Assembly (NCBI GenBank): GCA_003833135.1
Contig: QZLH01000178.1
Span: 22,307-66,045 of the forward strand
DNA: 43,739 nucleotides
Reading direction: 5' to 3'
From: Oehlia diaphana
Lineage: Eukaryota; Glomeromycota; Glomeromycetes; Glomerales; Glomeraceae
The position numbers and the translations under genes were made by a program. How positions within the stretch are numbered: position 1 is the first letter of the stretch; each line of letters starts with the position of its first letter. This document shows, one piece after another, positions 11,944-22,772 of this stretch. Under the pieces are notes generated by a model, which was not told the DNA's origin, ran no database searches, and was given only the letters and a program-made list of their open reading frames with translations.

Positions 11944-14116
11944 TTCTTCACAAGCGATGATAAAATGTAAGAAAACTGACGTGATATTTTAATCATTTTA
12001 AGGGCAAATACACCAAATAATTGTTTTGCACATACTTTTTTATGTATATAGTACTTAGTGTTCTTCGAAAACCAAATAACGCGATCGAAATTCACCACGA
12101 AATGTTCAACAGTTTTGGTAATTGCGAAAGCCAAAAAAAAAATCCCGTAATTTTTATATTATGTCCGGATTGTTACACCGCAGTCTAATCATATTTCCTG
12201 TTTTGGTTAAATACTTGCTATTTGGCCTGAATTTAGGAGCCAAATATTCACCTTTATAAATCATACAATATAATTTTTTATATATATATAATATCTAAAT
12301 TTCAAATTATTCTTTATTAATGTTTTATTTAATATCTTCCTTTTCTCTGATTTTTTCATATAATTCAAACTAGAATTATAAAATTTGTCAGAATTATAAC
12401 ATCTTTCTAAATTATAATTCCTTATATTATGTTTAATAAAGAAATTTTAAGATAGTTAAGTTATATAAAAATATATATAATATATTATGCTTCTCTCTAT
12501 TATGTATAGTACTTTTCAAAAAATATCCTATTCTTTGTTGATTTATTATTTAAATAATCTGACAAATTATTATTTAATAAAAATCATTTTATTTTATATA
12601 CTTACTAGTAAAAAAAAATAAAACATTTTTGTAATAAAATTTTTACTTTTTTTATATTTCATATTGGTTGATAGAAAAGTTCCTAAAATTTTAGGAGATA
12701 TTTTTGTGATCAGTAAGAAGGACTGTCATATCAATTGTCAGCCAATAAATTAAATTATGCCACTTAAATATACTTTTAGTAACCACTTTACATTTATTAT
12801 ATATATAACTTGCATTAATACTTTAGAAACTCATCTGTTATAAATAACACATATTTTGATGGATTATAGTACTTGGGATAATGGATTAGATGTGATTCTA
12901 CATAAGTAAAAAGGACTTAAATATATAAAAAGAGGAATTTTTTTGTTTTTAAAGAATCAGATTATATAATATTAATAATTTAGAAAAATAATTAAAGTCC
13001 AATTTTTTCAATTAGCAATTGACTTCCTATATAATTATTTGATTCAATTTCTTATATAATTATATCATATAAATTAAAAAAAATTTTTATATAATTATGT
13101 ATTTAAAATAAATTATATTTGGTAACTATAATAAAGATATAATTATAAGTAATAAAATCATATAATCCTATTAGCTAGAATTATAAATAATAATTTTAAT
13201 TAAAAATTCAACTATAATAATTTTATTAATATCTTCAAATTATTTATTAAAAACTTAAAAAACTAAATTTAGTTAAATAATTTAAATTTGATTTAAATAA
13301 TTTGAAGTTGATTTAAATTAATTTAATTTAATTTAATGATTCAATTTAATTTAAAAATTTAATTTAATTTAATTTAATTCAATTTAAATTTAATTAAATT
13401 TAAAATTAAATTACTTTAAAATCCTATCAACAATTAAAATTGACTGAAAAACTTTAACATTTTAACAAATATTAGAGTTTAATTTAATAGGAAAGTTTTA
13501 AGTTGATTACAAATAATTACATAAAATAACATCAGATATTTAGTTAAAGAAAATAGGTTTTATTAAAATAATATAAATCTTTAATATATAAATAATCTCT
13601 TTGTAAAATTAACTATTTTAAATTAATTCCTGAAAATAATATTTTTTTCGTATAGTTCAAATATTACAATACAATTTTTAACTATCAAAATTATTTGAAA
13701 ACTACATTATGATGTTAGTCAAAATAATTTATTAATATTTATTATTAGCACTTATTAAATATAAAGTATGTTGGTAAAATGCATTTAAATATTTTTTTAA
13801 AATTGCTAAAAAAATTAAATGGTTAATAAATATTGAAATTTAATATTTATTTAATATATTATGCTTAATAAATATAAAATTTTAATACTTATTAAATATT
13901 GCTATTAAGTAAACATAAGGTTTTAGTTGGTTTAACATCATGATAGAATGTATCTTCATTTTAATTTAGTAAAATCCTAATACTATTTATAATAAATTAA
14001 AAAAAAATAAAAATATATAATAAAATAAATAAAATAAGTATAATAAATAAGTAAAATAAAATAATATAACAAATAAAATAAATAAAATAATATAACAAAT
14101 AAAATAATAAATTAAA
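11944..14116. other. DDI1 upstream region, then AT-rich desert with simple repeats
   Basis: About 11944-12240 is more balanced in composition and probably contains the DDI1 promoter. Beyond that no gene is visible. Low-complexity tracts stand out: TTTAATTTAA-type runs at about 13250-13425 and AATAA-type runs at about 13980-14115, the latter with a partly duplicated ATATAACAAATAAAATAA. The Tc1 element has inserted at the edge of this last tract. Confidence 0.5.
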
Positions 14117-14261
14117 TACAGTGGCCATCAAAAATAACGCACCACCTTAATTGCCAATCAAAAATCATATGTAAATCTGTCAAATTAAACCCGATTAAAA
14201 TGAATAAGTTTCTATATTTAGTTCATCATGTGATGCAATAAACAAATAATTTTTAGAGTGT

Positions 14262-15053
14262 NNNNNNNNNNNNNNNNNNNNNNNNNNNNNNNNNNNNNNN
14301 NNNNNNNNNNNNNNNNNNNNNNNNNNNNNNNNNNNNNNNNNNNNNNNNNNNNNNNNNNNNNNNNNNNNNNNNNNNNNNNNNNNNNNNNNNNNNNNNNNNN
14401 NNNNNNNNNNNNNNNNNNNNNNNNNNNNNNNNNNNNNNNNNNNNNNNNNNNNNNNNNNNNNNNNNNNNNNNNNNNNNNNNNNNNNNNNNNNNNNNNNNNN
14501 NNNNNNNNNNNNNNNNNNNNNNNNNNNNNNNNNNNNNNNNNNNNNNNNNNNNNNNNNNNNNNNNNNNNNNNNNNNNNNNNNNNNNNNNNNNNNNNNNNNN
14601 NNNNNNNNNNNNNNNNNNNNNNNNNNNNNNNNNNNNNNNNNNNNNNNNNNNNNNNNNNNNNNNNNNNNNNNNNNNNNNNNNNNNNNNNNNNNNNNNNNNN
14701 NNNNNNNNNNNNNNNNNNNNNNNNNNNNNNNNNNNNNNNNNNNNNNNNNNNNNNNNNNNNNNNNNNNNNNNNNNNNNNNNNNNNNNNNNNNNNNNNNNNN
14801 NNNNNNNNNNNNNNNNNNNNNNNNNNNNNNNNNNNNNNNNNNNNNNNNNNNNNNNNNNNNNNNNNNNNNNNNNNNNNNNNNNNNNNNNNNNNNNNNNNNN
14901 NNNNNNNNNNNNNNNNNNNNNNNNNNNNNNNNNNNNNNNNNNNNNNNNNNNNNNNNNNNNNNNNNNNNNNNNNNNNNNNNNNNNNNNNNNNNNNNNNNNN
15001 NNNNNNNNNNNNNNNNNNNNNNNNNNNNNNNNNNNNNNNNNNNNNNNNNNNNN
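14262..15053. other. Assembly gap (792 N) with duplicated flanks
   Basis: All 792 bases are N. The 44 bases before the gap (14218-14261, TTAGTTCATCATG...) are repeated exactly after it (15054-15097). This pattern is typical of contig ends that overlap but were scaffolded with an estimated gap, so the true gap may be zero or negative. If the overlap is merged, the left terminal region of the Tc1 element becomes about 216 bp, close to about 218 bp for the right terminal region. Confidence 0.85.
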
Positions 15054-15244
15054 TTAGTTCATCATGTGATGCAATAAACAAATAATTTTTAGAGTGTTTT
15101 AATTGGACAAATTTTAAATTACACAACAATTTGTAAGAAAATGCTGGTGCGTTACTTTTGACGGCAATTGAATTTTATTTATTTTTTTATATTTAACAAA
15201 AAAATATGCTAAAATAAATTATAAACTCCTTTTTAAAAATAACA

Positions 15245-16278
15245 CTACCACCTTGTATACCCTCCTCCAGCTTTTAAACCATCATTAATTCTCTCTGGCA
15301 TTGTATTTATTAACTTTGTACATGCCTCTAATGATGTTTCATTCCATATTTTTGAAACATGTTCCCACAGCGCATCCTTACCCCTAATTTCCACATTTAA
15401 CTGTCTGAGACGACGGTCTACATCATTCCAAAGGTGTTCAATAGAGTTACAATCTGGAGATTGAGATGGCCAACTGAGTAACTGAATATTATTTATCTCA
15501 AACCACTCTAAAGTACGTTTTGCCATGTGCTTTAGATCGTTATCCTGTTGAAAAATTATATTTGAGTAGTCTAAATCATAATATTTTAATGTTTCTAAGA
15601 AGTCTTCATCAAGAATTCTTCAATATAATTCAGCATCAAGTCCACCATCAATCTTACATAAGTACCCCACTCCAAGAAAGGTAAAGCATCCCCATACGAA
15701 GACACTTCTCCACCAAACTTAACTGTAGGCTTCACATACCGAATTGTAAGAGCTTCTTCAGGTTTTTTCCAGCAATAAGCACGGCTGTCTGACCCAAAAA
15801 TCTGAAATTTGGACTCGTCAGACCACACAACTTTATTCCTGTCACTTACCGTCCATGACTTATACTTTTGCGCAAATTTCAATCATTTTTCACAGTGAGT
15901 TTTTGACAATAGAGGCTTCTTACGTTTTACCTGAGCAAATAATCCATTTCTATTTAATGCTCTGCGCATTGTGCTTTCACTTACTTCAATATTATCAACA
16001 ACTTTTAGGGATTTTTGGACGCTTACTGCCGTGAAACACTCATCCGTCATTATACGTCGAACTATAATTCTTTCATTACGGTCAGTTAACTTGCGTGGAC
16101 GTCCAGATTTTGGTTTGTTTTTGATACTATTAGTCTCTTCATACTTCTTTTTTAGTCGTAAAATACTTGTATGGTGAACATTTTCACCAATTTTTGCGGC
16201 TACTTCTCTTGAACTAAGTCCCAAGTCTAATGATTGAAGTGTTCAAGCCCTTTGTTCAATTGTTAGTCGGTTTGACAT
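15245..16278 (-). pseudogene. Tc1-type transposase relic, copy 1 (DD34E)
   Basis: Reading starts at MSNRLTIEQRA (ATG at 16278), then runs through the two helix-turn-helix segments (..SREVAAKIGENVHHTSI..; GRPRKLTDRN as the hinge) into the DDE domain: first Asp in VVWSDESKFQIFG, second in QQDND, Glu in CNSIEHLWND, with 34 residues between the last two, so DD34E. The C-terminal end is LKAGGGYTRW. It is broken by a TGA where copy 2 has CGA (residue 12), another TGA after HCEK, and a one-base deletion near 15708 that shifts frame after VKFGG. Copy 2 has DLNPIEHLWND here, nearer the family norm. The original enzyme would cut and paste the element at TA sites. Confidence 0.88.
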
Positions 16279-16423
16279 ATTTGAAGTAAAAAAAAGATTA
16301 AAAAGAAATATTAAAATAACTAATAAACACTTTACATTATGAAAACTTTCTTTGAGTATATATATAAGTCTTCGAAAAAACACCATTATTTTGTTTTGAC
16401 ATAAACCGTCATAAGTAACACAN

Positions 16424-17320
16424 CCTAATTTCCACATTTAACTGTCTGAGACGACAGTCTACATCGTTCCAAAGGTGTTCAATAGGGTTAAGATCTGGAG
16501 ATTGAGGTGGCCAACTGAGTAACTGAATATTATTTACCTCAAACTACTCTAAAGTACGTTTTGCCGTGTGCTTTAGATCGTTATCCTGTTGAAAAATTAT
16601 ATTTGAGCAGTCTAAATTATAATATTTTAATGTTTCTAAGAAGTCTTCATCAAGAATTCTTCGATATAATTCAGCATCAAGTTCACCATCAATCTTACAT
16701 AAGTACCCCACTTTAAGAAAGGTAAAGCATCCCCATACGAAGACACTTCCCCCACCAAACTTAACTGTAGGCTTCACATGCCGAGTTGTAAGAGCTTCTT
16801 CAGGTTTTTTCCAGCAATAAGCACGGCTGTCTGACCCAAAAATCTGAAATTTGGACTCGTCAGACCACACAACTTTATTCCAGTCACTCACCGTCTATGA
16901 CTTATACTTTCACGCAAATTTCAATCATTTTTCATAGTGAGTTTTTGATAATAGAAGCTTCTTACATTTTACCTGAGCAAATAATCCATTTTTATTTAAT
17001 GCTCTGCGCACTGTGCTTTCACTTACTTCAATATTATCAACAACTTTTAGGGATTTTTAGACGCTTACTGCCATGGAATACTCATCCGTCATTATACATC
17101 GAACTATAATTTTTTTATCACAGTCAGTTAACTTGCATGGACATCCAGATTTTGGTTTATTTTCAATACTATTAGTCTCTTCATATTTCTTTTTTAGTCG
17201 TAAAATACTTGTATGGTAAACATTTTTACCAATTTTTGCGGCTACTTCTTTTGAACTAAGCCCCAAGTCTAATAATTGAAGTGCTCGAGCCCTTTGTTCA
17301 ATTGTTAGTCGGTTTGACAT
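16424..17320 (-). pseudogene. Tc1-type transposase relic, copy 2 (3' truncated)
   Basis: This copy starts at ATG 17320 (MSNRLTIEQRARALQLLDLG) and ends at the undetermined base 16423, losing the last 40-50 codons after RLRQLNVEIR. It keeps the DDE signature (VVWSDESKFQIFG, QQDND, SPDLNPIEHLW) but has in-frame stops at several places, for example after MAVSV, after HYEK and after LKFA. The hinge GRPRK has become GCPCK. Compared with copy 1 nearly all differences are transitions, and many are CG against CA or TG. The two copies are clearly different insertions or old duplicates, not a duplicated read. Confidence 0.85.
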
Positions 17321-17661
17321 ATTTGAAGTAAAAAAAAGATTAAAAAGAAATATTAAAATAACTAATAAACACTTTACATTATGAAAACTTTCTTTGAGTA
17401 TATATATAAGTCTTTGAAAAAATACCATTATTTTGTTTTGACATAAACCGTCATAAGTAACGCATCACTAAAAAGTGATAAAATACGTAGCTTCGTGATA
17501 ATTTACCAATAAATTAAGCCAAATTTGGTATGATGTAAAAGATTGTCGAGTATATTTTTTAATTTAGTTAAATTTGTATTTATTTTATCAAGTACAAAAA
17601 ATAATGCACGTGATTTTTGATTGGCAATTAGGGTGATGCGTTATTTTTGATGGCCACTGTA

Positions 17662-19470
17662 TATCAAATTTATCAATAAATTAAAAAATCAAAAAAATCA
17701 AAAAAGTTTATCTCAAACAGAAAGCTGAATACTATATCTTTTACCTATAACCTTTAATAGTATAAGTTTGCTCTTGATGCTATTATTTATCTTTGACTAT
17801 ACCTTTCTACTTATTACTATTCTTTAGTTAATTTATAGTTGTATAAGCTTTAGCATACTTTAAAGAAATCTATTCTAAAAGCTGCCATAGATTTCTATTT
17901 TTTCAATATATATCTAATATCTATCAGTATTAATATCTACTAAACTTGACTAAATTAATTACTATAAACAAATATTTGGATTAATTTCTATTTAGATTAA
18001 TTATTTTTTGTCTTAGTTATTCTTTTCATCTTTTACAATTAACATTCTTTTACCTTCTACTTTGAAATCTTTATGTATTCTGTTTTCTAATTACTCAGTT
18101 CTTGCTCAATAAATAATTATAATAAATATAAATAAACTATAAATAGATAATATAACATAAATAAATTATTATGTAATTATAAGTTTTCAGCTAAATATTT
18201 ATTTACATCTATTTGATACATTATTTATTCTTCAGTTAAAATTTTATCCAGTTATATGATTTATATGATTTCTAAATATTTATGATTATACAAAAATCAT
18301 ATTCAATAATATTGCTTATTTATCTTAAATCAAAAAAATTTTATCAAAAATTTATTACTTTTTTTATAGAATTGCTCTTAATATTAAAAGTATTGATTTA
18401 GTTTTTTTGGCACTCTAAATATAACTATTTGCAAAATTCCTGATTGCTTCTATTTATTTTTAAAATATAATTAGATATAGTTAGATATACAAAAATTTTT
18501 ATTTATTGAATGATAATAAAACAATTGTTTAATAACTTTGATTTAACTATAATATTATGCTATACTATCACATCTATTTATTTTTATGGTTATTGATAAT
18601 AAATTATTTATTAAAAAACAAAAACTGTTTAAGTTCTTTATGTTACATAACTTGCAAGTATTATGTATCATTTATTTATTGTAGTATTATATAAATTATA
18701 ATACTTTTTTAAAAAGAAAATAATATTGTTGATTGTTAAATGCAATAAATAGTTGGAAAAGAAAATTATTTATTGAAGAAATGGAAGAATTAAATGCTGA
18801 TTTTATTAGAAAACCAATTGGTAAATTCAATAAAAGTTTGTTATTTTTATTTTTAATATAGACAAAACTGAAAGGTAATATAGAAAATAGGGCAGTAAGT
18901 ATTAAAAATAATGGAAAGTAAATCTCATTATTTTATATGCAATTTATGTAATTTAATAATCATTAGACAGTTTTTTCAGTTTTGATAAAATAATTGTTAT
19001 ATTAAATTAATTAAAATTTTGCATTACAAAATTGTAAGTATCTTTATAATTAAATTAAATAAAGCAAAATAACTATAAAAAATATTTTTTTGTAAACTCA
19101 TATAAATATCCAACTTTTCAAATATTTAATTTTTTTCATTAATAATTCTATATATATAAATATAGAGTTCCCTCAGAAACTTTAATATTAATAATATTAA
19201 TAAGTCAGAAAAACAAAATTTATATTTAATAAATATATTTTAAAAAAAAACTAGATAGTATTATATAAATATACTACCATAAAAATACAAACAATATAAA
19301 TAAATAAACAACGTATAATAAAAGAAATAAAACAAATACTGTATAAAACAAGAAATTATAATGTTCTTTCTTATGAACGAACAGAAAATAGAAAGTAGGT
19401 AATTATTAAAATTAAAATGAATGTAAATGGGATAAAATGCTGTAAATAATATACAAATAAAATACAATCT
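17662..19470. other. AT-rich stretch without recognisable genes
   Basis: No coding frame with recognisable content occurs on either strand. The part next to 19471 should contain the 3' UTR of the phosphatase gene. Reading frames near 19261-19467 are Tyr/Phe-rich by-products of AT content. Confidence 0.5.
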
Positions 19471-20961
19471 TTATACTGTTTGCGTCGTACTAACAGTGGG
19501 TGGACTATAGGGTCCAAGTAATCCACTAAAAGAAAGCAGAATAAACTATGTTAGACACAATACTAAGCTTTCGCAGTATCAAAATTCACATACCTTGGCC
19601 GTCGCCTTTGTTTAATTTGTTGTTGTATTTTTACTGAAGCATCAAGTGGCTTAAGTAGTTCAAAACTACACAAAAGTTCCTCATTCACACTCATCACTGC
19701 CCCAAAGTTATCAAATTCTCCACAATAATTTGGAGCAGAGAACACAGTTACCAGTTTCCTATCGTCAAAAAACTCATAACCATCCTCAACAACCATATGG
19801 GCGCGACATACTAAATCAAAGTCATGTCGTTGCAAAAATTCACTAATAATTGCTTTGCCGAAACAATAGCTAACGCCTCGCTCATTATCCTCCCAATCTA
19901 CAGCTGTTTCCGAAGGGTCTGACCATAATAAATCATTTAGAAGTCCATAATCTGGAACGTCAGTGGGACGTTGAATACTTCGAATCTCATCCATAGATGA
20001 GAGAGAAGGCGATAAACCACCATGTACACAGAAAATTTTATTTGCCACAATGGCAGCAATTGGTAGACAATTGAACACACCTATAAAAGCTTTCCATATT
20101 TTGAGACTTAATCGACGTTTACATTCGTCATAAAATCCATATACTTGAAATTAAATAAAAAACGATACGATAAATGATCTAACACACTGTAATACAAAAC
20201 TTAGCATTTAAATTCTCATCAAAAATTTTACCTCTTGTCACATTTGCACATTCGTGATTACCCCTCAGTAGAAAAAAATTTTCCGGGTATTTAATCTTGT
20301 AACAGAGTAAAAGCAGTATAGTTTCTAAGCTCTGCTTCCCACGATCCACATAATCGCCGAGAAATAGATAATTTGCTGCAGGTGGAAACCCACACATATC
20401 AAATAACCGAATGAGGTCCGAATATTGACCATGAACATCACCGACTATTTTGACTGGTGGAGAAAGTTCAATGAGCGCCGGCTGTGTTAAGAATATATCA
20501 CGTGCAGCTTGACAAATAGCATGTATTTCCGCGCTTTTTAGGGGAACAGATTTTGAAACCTTATTAGAATATCCAGCTACAATGAGACGTTGTATCATAT
20601 CATCAACCTCCAAAGACTTCACATAATCATTTGTCACCGGTGTAAATGCGTTATTTTGACCAGGAGTGGGCATCTGTCCATTCGAATCATTTGTCTCCGT
20701 AGCATTATTATGGGAATCATTAGTCCCATTTGGTCGTAGGAGAATTGATTCCATAGGTGATGAAGGTGAACTGTCTTCAGAATTGGTGGATATATTATTA
20801 GGATTGGTATCTACAGCTAATGCATCGACTATCGAATTTACAGGACCTGCGCCCGAACCATAATCATTTTCTTTTCTGTCTTTTCTCTTTTCTTCATTTG
20901 AAACATCATTACTATTCTTCGACAAACTCAACGAATGTTTCTTCGAAGAAGAGTTTCCCAT
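19471..20961 (-). CDS. PPZ1: PPZ-type Ser/Thr protein phosphatase catalytic subunit, 3 exons
   Basis: Exons are 20961-20232, 20143-19594 and 19525-19471, with GT..AG introns of 88 and 68 bp, giving 444 residues. The N-terminus MGNSSSKK is a myristoylation signal shared with fungal Ppz proteins; residues 8-110 are Ser/Asn-rich and probably disordered. The phosphatase domain (about 115-420) has all PP1-family metal and catalytic motifs: GDVHGQ, GDYVDRG, RGNHE, HGGLSP, and [14 protein letters not shown] enzymes are fungal PP1 relatives that control ion balance and salt tolerance, and are restrained by Hal3-type proteins. The N-terminal arm is much shorter than in yeast Ppz1 (692 residues). The last exon encodes only [18 protein letters not shown]; if intron 2 is kept, the protein ends YVNFDTAKA instead. 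A plain PP1 is excluded by the myristoyl arm, though this assignment rests on that arm. Confidence 0.9.
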
Positions 20962-22770
20962 TGGATTTTTTCGATATATATATATATATTATTAATTGGA
21001 ATATTATTAACTATCTAAAACTAGAATTTCGATTTTGAAATAATTTTTCTTTGAGCTTTATTGTAAATCTTTATTTATCAATAGGTTAAATATAATTAGT
21101 AAAATAATTGAAAAGTGAAAAAGAAGAAACAAGTGTTAAAATTATTCGATGACAATTAACGCTAACGTTTATTGAATGTTATTAAAAAAATAAAGTTGTA
21201 AAACAGATAATGACCTTAACGACGAAAAATAATCCAAATATTGTCTTTTACTTTATGTTAGAGAAAGAGACAGCAGTATCTATTGATGTTGAGTGAAAAG
21301 AGCCGTACACAAGCATATGAACAGAAATTATTATGCCCTTATTGATTAGGTCTATTAACCAAGCGACTCAATACATTGGAAAGATACCGAGGAATTATTC
21401 AGGAAATTGAGAGAGTAAGGAACGTAAAATTGATAAAAATAACAATAATTTCACACGTATAAACAGATATACTTTTATAAAGGTCTCTTACTTGATTTGT
21501 TAAAATATATGTATTCCGTTAGGAGAAAACGTGATATAATAAAGTGTAGAGGAAATTGCCCTGTAGCCTTTCCACTCTTTTTATAAGCCGCTTAAAACAG
21601 AAACAGGAATAAAAAATCAAGGTATAAGTTTAGGTGCTTGACCGCAATTCATTCGCTTTGTTCGCTTTTAAGAATGTAAAAAAAAAGTAACGTCAAGTTA
21701 TCTGTTTAGTTTTTTATTCTTATGCGCCACGATGTATTCCTGTGTTACTGCGAAATTTACCACAAAAAATTTAGCTTCACGTGATTTTTATCAATAAAAT
21801 TTATTTTATTTGGATGCTAATCAATTGTAGTTTCTATATTTCAAATAAATATATAAAATAACTTAAAATTTACAATTAAATAATTTTTTTATATTTTGAA
21901 ATATTCTTTTTATTTAAAATTTAAAAATTATAATGGATTAGCTTTCAAATAAAAAAATTTTTACTAATTATTTTAATTATTTAAAAAAGTTATAACTTAA
22001 ACTTTAAAAATTATTGGTTAATTTTCTTTTAAAAAAAATATTGGTTAAATTTTAGAATTTTAAAAATCAATAATTTAATTATAATATCTAATATTTATAA
22101 TAATTAAATACTTATTCATCCTATTATTCTGATTTTTAAGTAACTAAGCTAATAATAACTATTATTAATGTAACTATCCTAATATACCTAATTATAAATA
22201 ATATAACTATAAATAAATATAACTATAAATAAATATTATATGATAAATATTACATCATATAAATTATTTTATTCTTCTAATTATTTTTCCTCCAGTTAAT
22301 TATTTATCCTTTAGTTAAATTTTTATGCTTATTCCATTTAGTATATTATTTATTTATATCATATAATTATTCTGATATCTATAGTTATAGGTATCTTAGT
22401 AACCTAAATGGAATTTTTTAGCAACCAAATAGGCCAACTATATTATATAAAACTAATAATAATCAAAAATCCACTCTATTTTGCATTCTAATATGTCTGA
22501 AAATATTGTATTCTAATATTTTGAACAATAAAACATGAAATTATATCCAGTAACAAATAGATAATAGTTAGATTGCAAGATATGTATTTTTTGATAAACA
22601 AATAGCTATAATAATATTATACATGTTGCCTAAATTATTTTGGGCTACCGTAATATAAATAAAATTTTAAATTTAATTATGACATTCTAAAATAATTTGG
22701 GCAGCATATATGAATAATGCAAATTGCATTACCTATTCTCTAATGAGTTTAATCAACTGAAAATACAATA
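20962..22770. other. PPZ1 upstream region, then AT-rich DNA
   Basis: About 20962-21780 has mixed composition and a (TA)n tract just 5' of the start codon; it should contain the promoter and 5' UTR. 21780-22770 is AT-rich. A pair of inverted words (GTTGCCTAAATTATTTTGGG near 22625 and its complement near 22690) could form a hairpin. A roughly 60-bp block at 22549-22607 reappears at about 25254-25314, on the other side of the pogo element. Confidence 0.5.
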
Positions 22771-22772
22771 TA

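Larger units (their letters stand above)
14119..17659 (-). mobile_element. Composite Tc1/mariner element with two transposase copies
   Basis: The left end CAGTGGCCATCAAAAATAAC and the right end, read on the other strand, are identical over their first 23 bases and similar for about 50. Both are flanked by TA (14117-14118 and 17660-17661), the Tc1/mariner target. Between them lie, on the minus strand, one near full-length transposase relic (15245-16278) and a second truncated one (about 16424-17320), joined at a single undetermined base (16423). Each end also has an inner, inverted copy of the terminal motif: 15145-15170 on the left and about 17447-17467 on the right. The left terminal region contains the sequencing gap. 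Neither transposase copy is intact, so it is not autonomous as assembled. Confidence 0.85.

Noticed and set aside
11783..12134. Frames at 11783-11992 (+) and 11940-12134 (-) near the start of DDI1
   Set aside because: The first is antisense to DDI1 exon 1 and intron 1; the second lies upstream of its start codon and shows no conserved sequence.
14218..15129. Open frames of 303 and 275 codons on the two strands
   Set aside because: They consist almost only of N; the openness is an artefact of the gap.
15971..16177. Plus-strand 68-codon frame
   Set aside because: It is antisense to the Tc1 transposase relic and has no recognisable content.
19261..19467. Minus-strand 68-codon frame rich in Tyr/Phe
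   Set aside because: Composition is what AT-rich non-coding DNA gives; it lies in the likely 3' flank of PPZ1.
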